64,000 bases of DNA from Lentzea californiensis (lineage in GTDB: Bacteria > Actinomycetota > Actinomycetes > Mycobacteriales > Pseudonocardiaceae): positions 186,001-250,000 of the forward strand of contig NZ_JANBBE010000005.1 of assembly GCF_024648825.1 (NCBI RefSeq), read 5' to 3'. A model generated the notes under the pieces. That model saw nothing but the letters and a program-made list of their open reading frames with translations, was not told the origin of the DNA and did not search any database. Made by a program: the position numbers and the translations under genes. Every line of letters starts with the position of its first letter. The stretch's first letter is position 1. Of this stretch, positions 58,548 through 64,000 are shown one piece after another.

Positions 58548-61500
58548 CAGCTCCGCTCGCTCAGCAGCCGGTCGATCTCCTCCTCGGACATGTCGGCGAT
58601 CTGGGCTTCCAGCTGTGCCACCTCGTCGTCACCCAGCAGTGCGCGCTGCGCTTCGTCGACCTTCTCGGCGAACTGGCTGAGCAACGGGTAGCTGAACAGC
58701 CGCCGCGGGTCGAGCGTCACCTGGAAGGCGTCGCGAACCCGCGACATCATCTGCGTCACCTGCAGCGAGTTCCCGCCGAGGACGAAGAAGTTGTCCTGCG
58801 CACCGACGCTGCCGGGTTCGAGGTTCAACAGGCTCTGCCAGATGTCGGCGATCCGGCGCTCCGTCTCGGTCGACAGCTCGACCTTCACCACGCCGCCGTC
58901 GGGACGCGGGTCGGGCAACTGGGCGTGGTCGACCTTGCCGGTCGAGGTCAGCGGGAGCTGTTCCAGCCGCACGTAGTCGTTGGGCACCATGTGCTGGGGC
59001 AGTCGCCCGGTGAGGTGCTCGCGCAGCGCGTCCGGCTCGAACTCGCCGACGACGTAGGCGGCCAGCCAGGCCGAGGGCGTGCCCGAGTCGTGCACGGTCA
59101 CGACGCACTGCCGCACGCCCTCGAAGCTCTCGATGGCGTGCTCGATCTCGCCGAGCTCCACCCGCAGGCCGCGCAGCTTCACCTGGCGGTCCACCCGGCC
59201 CAGGAACTGCAGGTTGCCGTCGGTGTTCCAGCGCACCAGGTCGCCGGTGGCGTACATGCGCTCGCCCGGAGTCGGGGCGAACGGGTCGGGCAGGAACTTC
59301 TCGGCGGTCTGGTCAGGCCTGCCGAGGTAGCCGATGGCCAGACCGGCGCCCGCCATGTAGAGCTCACCGGGGACGCCGACCGGCACCGGCCGCAGTCCGC
59401 TGTCCAGCACGTAGGCGCGCTGGTTGGCCATCGCCCGGCCGATCGGCGGCATCCCGTCGATCGGCTCCGGCGGGCACAGGTAGTCGACGCACGTGATGGT
59501 GACCTCGGTGGGCCCGTACCCGTTGTGGAACTCGCGCCCCGGCTTGCTCCACCGGTTGACCAGCTCGGGGCCGAACGGCTCCATGCCGATGAAGCACACC
59601 CGCAGGTCGTCCAGCTTCGCCGGGTCGAGCATCCCGAGCACCACGGGCGGGATGTCCACCATCGTCACCCGCTCCTCGGCCAGCAGCGCCTGGAGCTTCT
59701 CCGGGTCGAGCAGGTCGGGGCGCGGCGCGCCGACGATGGTCCCGCCGGCCGTCAGCGTCGAGAACACGTCCGACACGCTGACGTCGAAGGCGGGGTTGGA
59801 GAACTGCAGGATGCGGTCGTCCGGCGTCACCGAGAACATCTGCTGGAAGGTGGTGCAGAAGTTCACCACGGCCCGGTGGGGGACGAGGACGCCCTTGGGG
59901 GTGCCGGTCGAGCCCGACGTGTAGATGACGTAGGCCGCGTCCTCCTGCGCCCCGCTCACCGAAGGCGGCGTGATTTCCCGCCCGTCGAGCGCATCCGAGT
60001 CCAACAGGATCCGCCCCGTCTCGGCGGGCACCTTGTCGGCCAGGTCCGACGTCGTCACCACGGCGGCCACGTCGGCGTCACCCAGCTGGTAGGCCAGCCG
60101 CTCCGGCGGGTACTGCGGGTCGAGCGCCAGCCACGCCCCTCCTGCCTTGAGCACGCCGAGCTCGGCGGTCGGCAGGTCGAACCCGCGCTCCAGCAGCACA
60201 CCGACTACGCTGCCAGAACCCACCTTGAACTCGTCGGCGAGCGCGTGCGCCAGCCTGCTGGACCGCTCGTCCAGTTGCGCGTAGGTCAGGTCCTCGCCCT
60301 GGAAGCGCATCGCGACCGCGTCGGGCGCTTCGGCGACGCGCGCCGCGAACAGCTCGTGCAGCAGGCGCTCGTCGCGCTCGCCGGGCTCGGGGTTCCACTC
60401 GGCGAGAGTGCGCCGCTGTTCGTCGTCGGACATGATGGTCAGCGCGTCCAACCGAGCGTCCGGCCTGCTCAGCGCATCGGTCATGACCGTGGTGAAGTGC
60501 CGGATCAGCCTCTCGACGCTCTCGTGCTCGAACAGCTCGGAGGAGTACTCGATCCACACCCCGAGCCCGCCGTCCGGCAGGTCGTTGATCTGGAAGGTGA
60601 GGTCGAACCGGGTCGTCTCCGGCTGCGGCGTCAGCATCTCGACCTCGACGCCGGGAAAGCGCCAGCGCGCGATCATCGGCTCCGGCAGCAGGGTGAACAG
60701 GTGCGCGACCACCGGGTTGCGTCCCGGCACGCGCTCCGGCTTGAGCTCCTCCACCAGGCGGCCGAACGGCACGTCCTGGTTCGCCATCGCCTCGAGGACG
60801 TCGTTGTTGGCGGCCCGCGCCAGGTCGCGGAACGTGGGGTTGCCCTCGAGGTTGCCACGGATGATCACCGTGTTGGCGAAGAACCCCATCATGGATTCGG
60901 TCTCGGAGCGCGTCCGTCCGGAGAGGACCGATCCGAGCGCGATGTCATCCTGACCGGTGTAGCGGCCCAGGACGACCTGGTAGGCCGCCATCGTCAGTGC
61001 GAGCAGCGAGACGTTCTCGGCTCGGGCCAGATCGCGGATGCCGCGCGCGAGGTCGTCGGGCAGGCGGGTCTCGTAGATGCGCCCCGCCCCGGTCGGCGCC
61101 GCCGGACGCTGGTGGTCGCTGCGCCACTCCAGCGGTTCCATCCCGTCCACGGCGGAGTGCCAGTAGTCGATCTGCTTGGTCGGCTCCTCGCTGAGCAGCC
61201 AGAGCCGCTGCCACGCCGCGTAGTCGGCGGGGTGGAGCGTCAGCTCGGGGAACTCCGCACCCTTCGGGTCCTCGTAGCGGGCCGTCAACTCCTCGGCGAA
61301 CTGGCGCGACGACCACCCGTCTATGACGATGTGGTGCCAGACGATGGACAGCACGTGGTCTTCTGGGCCCAGGCGCAGCAGGCCGAACCGGTACGGCGGA
61401 TGGTTGCGCAAGTCGAACTCCTCGCGCACGTGCTCGTCGATCCAGTCCTGAATGGACTCCTCGGTGCCCTCGGTGACCGGAAGCTCCCACGTCTCGGGCG

Positions 61501-61843
61501 GCGGGTCGACGGTCTGGAACGGCACACCGTGCTCGTCGCCGAACCGGGTGCGCAGGCTCTCGTGCCGCGTGACGATGCCGCGCAACGCCTCGGAGAGGGC
61601 GGACATGTCCAGCTCTCCGCGCAGGCGCATCGCGAACGGCACGTTGTAGACCGGGGCGCCCGCGACCATCTGGTGCAGGAACCACAGGAACCGCTGCTGC
61701 TCGGCGATGGCCATCTTGTCCGTGCGGGGGACGGCGACGATCCGTTCCTTCTCGGCCTTCTCGGCCACGCGCTGGCGAACCTTCTTCTCCAGCAAAGCGC
61801 GCTTGATCTCGTCGACGTTGCCGCCTTTGGGTGGGGTGGTCAT
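58547..61843 (-). CDS. NRPS single module C-A-T
   Basis: A 1098-residue synthetase. A charged N-terminal helix (NVDEIKRALLEKKVRQRVAE) may be a docking element. The condensation domain, about 40-470, has HHIVIDGWS. The adenylation domain, about 485-985, has YTSGSTGTPKGVLVPH, NGYGPTEVTI, YATGDLVRW and STGKVDH. The carrier domain, about 1000-1070, has NFFVLGGNSLQV with the phosphopantetheine Ser. Reading the ten specificity residues by alignment to GrsA in my head gives D-V-S-D-F-G-G-I-T-K, not a code I can assign. There is no epimerase, methyltransferase or release domain. ATG 61843 follows GGAGGAG. Confidence 0.93.
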   Translation of the reverse strand: MTTPPKGGNVDEIKRALLEKKVRQRVAEKAEKERIVAVPRTDKMAIAEQQRFLWFLHQMVAGAPVYNVPFAMRLRGELDMSALSEALRGIVTRHESLRTRFGDEHGVPFQTVDPPPETWELPVTEGTEESIQDWIDEHVREEFDLRNHPPYRFGLLRLGPEDHVLSIVWHHIVIDGWSSRQFAEELTARYEDPKGAEFPELTLHPADYAAWQRLWLLSEEPTKQIDYWHSAVDGMEPLEWRSDHQRPAAPTGAGRIYETRLPDDLARGIRDLARAENVSLLALTMAAYQVVLGRYTGQDDIALGSVLSGRTRSETESMMGFFANTVIIRGNLEGNPTFRDLARAANNDVLEAMANQDVPFGRLVEELKPERVPGRNPVVAHLFTLLPEPMIARWRFPGVEVEMLTPQPETTRFDLTFQINDLPDGGLGVWIEYSSELFEHESVERLIRHFTTVMTDALSRPDARLDALTIMSDDEQRRTLAEWNPEPGERDERLLHELFAARVAEAPDAVAMRFQGEDLTYAQLDERSSRLAHALADEFKVGSGSVVGVLLERGFDLPTAELGVLKAGGAWLALDPQYPPERLAYQLGDADVAAVVTTSDLADKVPAETGRILLDSDALDGREITPPSVSGAQEDAAYVIYTSGSTGTPKGVLVPHRAVVNFCTTFQQMFSVTPDDRILQFSNPAFDVSVSDVFSTLTAGGTIVGAPRPDLLDPEKLQALLAEERVTMVDIPPVVLGMLDPAKLDDLRVCFIGMEPFGPELVNRWSKPGREFHNGYGPTEVTITCVDYLCPPEPIDGMPPIGRAMANQRAYVLDSGLRPVPVGVPGELYMAGAGLAIGYLGRPDQTAEKFLPDPFAPTPGERMYATGDLVRWNTDGNLQFLGRVDRQVKLRGLRVELGEIEHAIESFEGVRQCVVTVHDSGTPSAWLAAYVVGEFEPDALREHLTGRLPQHMVPNDYVRLEQLPLTSTGKVDHAQLPDPRPDGGVVKVELSTETERRIADIWQSLLNLEPGSVGAQDNFFVLGGNSLQVTQMMSRVRDAFQVTLDPRRLFSYPLLSQFAEKVDEAQRALLGDDEVAQLEAQIADMSEEEIDRLLSERS

Positions 61844-61860
61844 GATCTCGCTCTCCTCCT

Positions 61861-62037
61861 TCACCGTCGCGCGCTCAACGGACGCAGGTCGGTCCACACC
61901 TGCGCGATGTGCGCCAGGCAGTCGCTCTTGCCGCCTTCGAACCCGGCCTCACGCCAGCCGTCCGGGATCTCCCTGCCGTCGGGCCAGATCGAGTACTGCT
62001 CCTCGTGGTTGGTCACCACCACGAACTTCTCCTCCAT
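61861..62037 (-). CDS. MbtH-like protein
   Basis: A 58-residue MbtH family protein, an adenylation-domain chaperone. The signature is nearly complete: [10 protein letters not shown], then IPDGW, then VWTDLRP at the C-terminal end. It lies between two NRPS genes, with 17 bases to the C-A-T gene and five bases after the A-T-R gene stop. It is therefore co-translated with its clients. Start ATG 62037 (MEEKFVVV) matches the usual N-terminus. Confidence 0.95.
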   Translation of the reverse strand: MEEKFVVVTNHEEQYSIWPDGREIPDGWREAGFEGGKSDCLAHIAQVWTDLRPLSARR

Positions 62038-62042
62038 AACGC

Positions 62043-64000
62043 TTACCTTTCCTGTGTCGCCAATGGGGGCAGGTCGGCCAGTTCGGTGAGGTACCGGTCG
62101 AGCGCCCTGAGCGTGTCCGCCGCGGCCGGCGCCTCCGAGTCCGCGTGGTGGCTGAACCGCTCGGTGTCGAACTGCCGCGAGCTGTCGGTGAACATCAGGT
62201 CGAACGCGGCAGGCGCCGGGTCGCAGCCGTCGACCGGGGGCGGCAGCAGCAGGTGCAGCCGGGCGAGCCTCTCGTCGAACTCGGCGACGGCCTCCAGGCG
62301 CTCGCGGAACCGCGCGTAGCCGACCCGGTCGAGCCGGCACCGCTCGGCGAGGACGTCGAACGCTTCGGCGAAGCGCAGCACCCCCGGCCACAGCACGTGC
62401 ACCGCACCGTCGGGCACCTCGATGTCGCGGGTGGCGGCGCGAGCCACGAACCGGCTGACCACGTCCACCGGGGTCATGTCGGTCGCGGCTCCGGTCGGGA
62501 ACACGCACCCGGTGCGCACGCACGCGTACAACAGGTTGTGCGCCAAGGAATCCGGGTTGGCCACGCCCGTCGAGCGGTGCGGCCAGACCTCGCCGAGCCG
62601 GTAGGCCACCGAGCCGACGCCCTGCCGCCGCGCGTTGGCGAGCAGGTGCTCGGCGACGTACTTCGACCGGTTGTAGCCGTCGGTGGCGACTTGGTCCGGC
62701 TCTGGGAGCTGGTCCTCGGTGACGCGCGAGGCGTCCGGCCCACCGGGCGGGAAGATGCTCAGGGTCGACAGGTTGTGCACGCGGGCGCCGCCCGTGGCGA
62801 TCTTGATGAGCTCCCGCACGCTGAGCACGTTGGTCGGGCGGTGGTCCAGGTAGCCCGCCAGGAAGTTCACCACCCCGGCGGCGTTGACGATGCCGGACAC
62901 GGTCGACGCGATCGTGTCGAACCGGGACTGCGGCAGGCCGAGCAGCTCGCTGCCCAGGTTGCCGGGGACCACCTCGACCCGTCCGGTCTCGATCGCCGTG
63001 GGCAGCAGCCGCCAGGCGGACGTCAGCCGGTACCGCTCCAGTACCTCGATCAGCCGCCGGACCCCGTCGGGCGGATCGGCACACCGCACCAGGCAGATCA
63101 GTCCGGCATCGGAGGTCGTCAGCAACTCGGCGAAGACGTGTACGCCGACGAACCCGGTCGCACCGGTGAGCAGCAGCGTCTGCGGTGGACGCCACCCCAG
63201 GTCGTGCTCGACATAGGCCAGTTCGGCACTGTCGTCGTCGACGCCCTTGGTCAGCCGCTCCGCTTGGGCGCGCACGGTCGACGCGACGATCAGGTCCTTG
63301 GGGCGCACCGGCTTGTGCAGTCGAGCGCCGACCGCGACCGTGAGCCGGTTCGCGAGCAGCGAGTTGCCGCCGTACTCGGAGAACGGTGTGACCACCGAGA
63401 CCTGTTCCCGACTGAGCACCTCGCACCACGCCGAGCAGAGCAGCTCCTCCATCGGGCTGGCTGGCGGCTCGATGTCCTCGACCGAGCCGTTGTGCTGCGC
63501 CGTCTCGGTGGTGATGATCGAGGCCAGTGCCTTGCGGTCCGCTTTGCCGTTGTGGTTCAGCGGAAGCTCGTCGATCACGGCGATCATTCGCGGGACCTGC
63601 TCCGCCGGCAGCTTCTCCGCCGCGTGCTTGCGGATGTCCTCCACAGAGGGTTCTTCGCCCTCCACCCGCGGCGTGACGCAACCGACCAGGGTGGATTCCG
63701 GTGCCTCGCCGACCACGACCGCCATCGCGTCGCCCACGAGCGGGTGGTCGGCCAGAGCCGACTCGACGTCGCCGAGCTCCACCCTCACGCCACCGAGCTT
63801 GACCTGCTCGTCGCGCCGGCCGATGAAGTACAGCAGCCCGTCCTCACCGACCCGTGCCAGGTCGCCCGTCCGGTACAGCTTCTCTCCCGGGATGTCAGGA
63901 AACGGGTTGGCCACGAAGGCTTTCGCGGTGCGCTCGGGATCGTTGAGGTAGCCCGCGCCGAGGCACTCACCGCCGAGGTACACCTCGCCGGACGTGTTCA
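62043..64000 (-). CDS. NRPS, A(partial)-T-reductase end
   Basis: The gene runs off the window edge, so its 5' part is missing. The visible 652 residues start inside the adenylation domain ([42 protein letters not shown]). The carrier domain follows ([14 protein letters not shown]). A terminal thioester reductase completes it: [19 protein letters not shown] binds NAD(P)H, and the catalytic Tyr/Lys is in [13 protein letters not shown]. Such domains release the chain as an aldehyde or alcohol. The unseen upstream part may hold further modules. It is followed directly by MbtH, the C-A-T protein and a separate thioesterase. Confidence 0.92.
   Translation of the reverse strand, partial: NTSGEVYLGGECLGAGYLNDPERTAKAFVANPFPDIPGEKLYRTGDLARVGEDGLLYFIGRRDEQVKLGGVRVELGDVESALADHPLVGDAMAVVVGEAPESTLVGCVTPRVEGEEPSVEDIRKHAAEKLPAEQVPRMIAVIDELPLNHNGKADRKALASIITTETAQHNGSVEDIEPPASPMEELLCSAWCEVLSREQVSVVTPFSEYGGNSLLANRLTVAVGARLHKPVRPKDLIVASTVRAQAERLTKGVDDDSAELAYVEHDLGWRPPQTLLLTGATGFVGVHVFAELLTTSDAGLICLVRCADPPDGVRRLIEVLERYRLTSAWRLLPTAIETGRVEVVPGNLGSELLGLPQSRFDTIASTVSGIVNAAGVVNFLAGYLDHRPTNVLSVRELIKIATGGARVHNLSTLSIFPPGGPDASRVTEDQLPEPDQVATDGYNRSKYVAEHLLANARRQGVGSVAYRLGEVWPHRSTGVANPDSLAHNLLYACVRTGCVFPTGAATDMTPVDVVSRFVARAATRDIEVPDGAVHVLWPGVLRFAEAFDVLAERCRLDRVGYARFRERLEAVAEFDERLARLHLLLPPPVDGCDPAPAAFDLMFTDSSRQFDTERFSHHADSEAPAAADTLRALDRYLTELADLPPLATQER

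Noticed and set aside
58400..62089. Very long open frame (over 1200 codons) on the + strand opposite the NRPS C-A-T gene
   Set aside because: It mirrors the NRPS coding frame on the other strand, has Gln/Arg/Val-rich low-complexity composition and no domain. It is an effect of G/C-rich third positions.
35518..64000. vanHAX as self-resistance for the NRPS cluster at the right edge
   Set aside because: They are about 16 kb apart with unrelated genes between. The visible NRPS modules lack the crosslinking P450s, X-domain and Hpg/Dpg genes of glycopeptide clusters.
1..64000. CRISPR arrays, tRNA or rRNA genes
   Set aside because: No regularly spaced repeats, cloverleaf-like tRNA ends or rRNA segments were recognised on either strand by eye. 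A tRNAscan-SE run would settle small RNAs.

Overview
The window is chromosomal DNA from a high-GC Gram-positive actinomycete. Coding genes have strongly G/C-biased third codon positions, GTG starts are frequent, and genes are often coupled by GTGA, ATGA or TGATG overlaps. Secreted hydrolases, many TetR, DeoR, IclR, PaaX and WYL regulators, an NRPS with an MbtH protein, and an actinomycete-type vanHAX set together suggest a filamentous soil actinomycete. My guess is the order Pseudonocardiales (Lentzea, Saccharothrix or Amycolatopsis relatives), but this is inference from gene content and not a database match. No rRNA, tRNA or CRISPR array was seen.

Layout. 1-3.3 kb: the 3' part of a large ATPase regulator, then an SDR gene divergent from a TetR gene with two near-identical palindromic operators between them. 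3.3-9.1 kb: a five-gene minus-strand operon (SDR, amidohydrolase, MaoC hydratase, MFS carrier, acyl-CoA ligase) divergent from a PaaX-type regulator. Its gene content matches the CoA-dependent side-chain shortening route for p-hydroxycinnamates. 9.1-16 kb: a DUF488/RidA pair divergent from a WYL regulator, a secreted beta-propeller protein, an MFS exporter, and a secreted cutinase closely resembling PET-hydrolysing enzymes. 16-31.2 kb: a LuxR regulator with thioesterase and alcohol dehydrogenase, a secreted streptogrisin-type protease, a secreted alpha-amylase, a CmtR-like metal sensor beside a dead CDF pump, two methyltransferases, a glycosyltransferase, a 1000-residue secreted glycoside hydrolase, and two genes with matching ECF41-type promoters.

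31.2-35.5 kb: a second acyl-CoA ligase operon with its TetR gene and a triple operator. 35.5-39.0 kb: vanHAX (D-lactate dehydrogenase, D-Ala-D-Lac ligase, D-Ala-D-Ala dipeptidase) converging on a vanS-like kinase whose sensor half is replaced and which has no vanR nearby. 39.4-43.2 kb: IclR and paired DeoR regulators around an unknown helical-repeat protein. 43.4-46.5 kb: secreted lipase, two small secreted proteins (one crystallin/I36-like, one resembling aerolysin-type pore formers), and a YcnI-CopC pair. 46.5-54.1 kb: HIT hydrolase, an IS3-end/GH5-cellulase scar, VOC protein, CysQ and CysC (PAP/PAPS metabolism), a coupled FAD/NAD(P) protein, GNAT, CGNR regulator and a drug exporter.

54.2-64 kb: the downstream part of a nonribosomal peptide cluster, all on the minus strand. 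In transcription order it has an NRPS ending in A-T-reductase (cut by the window edge), MbtH, a C-A-T NRPS, a thioesterase, two acyl-CoA dehydrogenases and an aspartate kinase. The first six genes are tightly spaced or overlapping, and the aspartate kinase lies 42 bases further on. The combination of two release activities, a dehydrogenase pair and a private aspartokinase suggests a small aspartate-family-derived, possibly dehydrogenated peptide.
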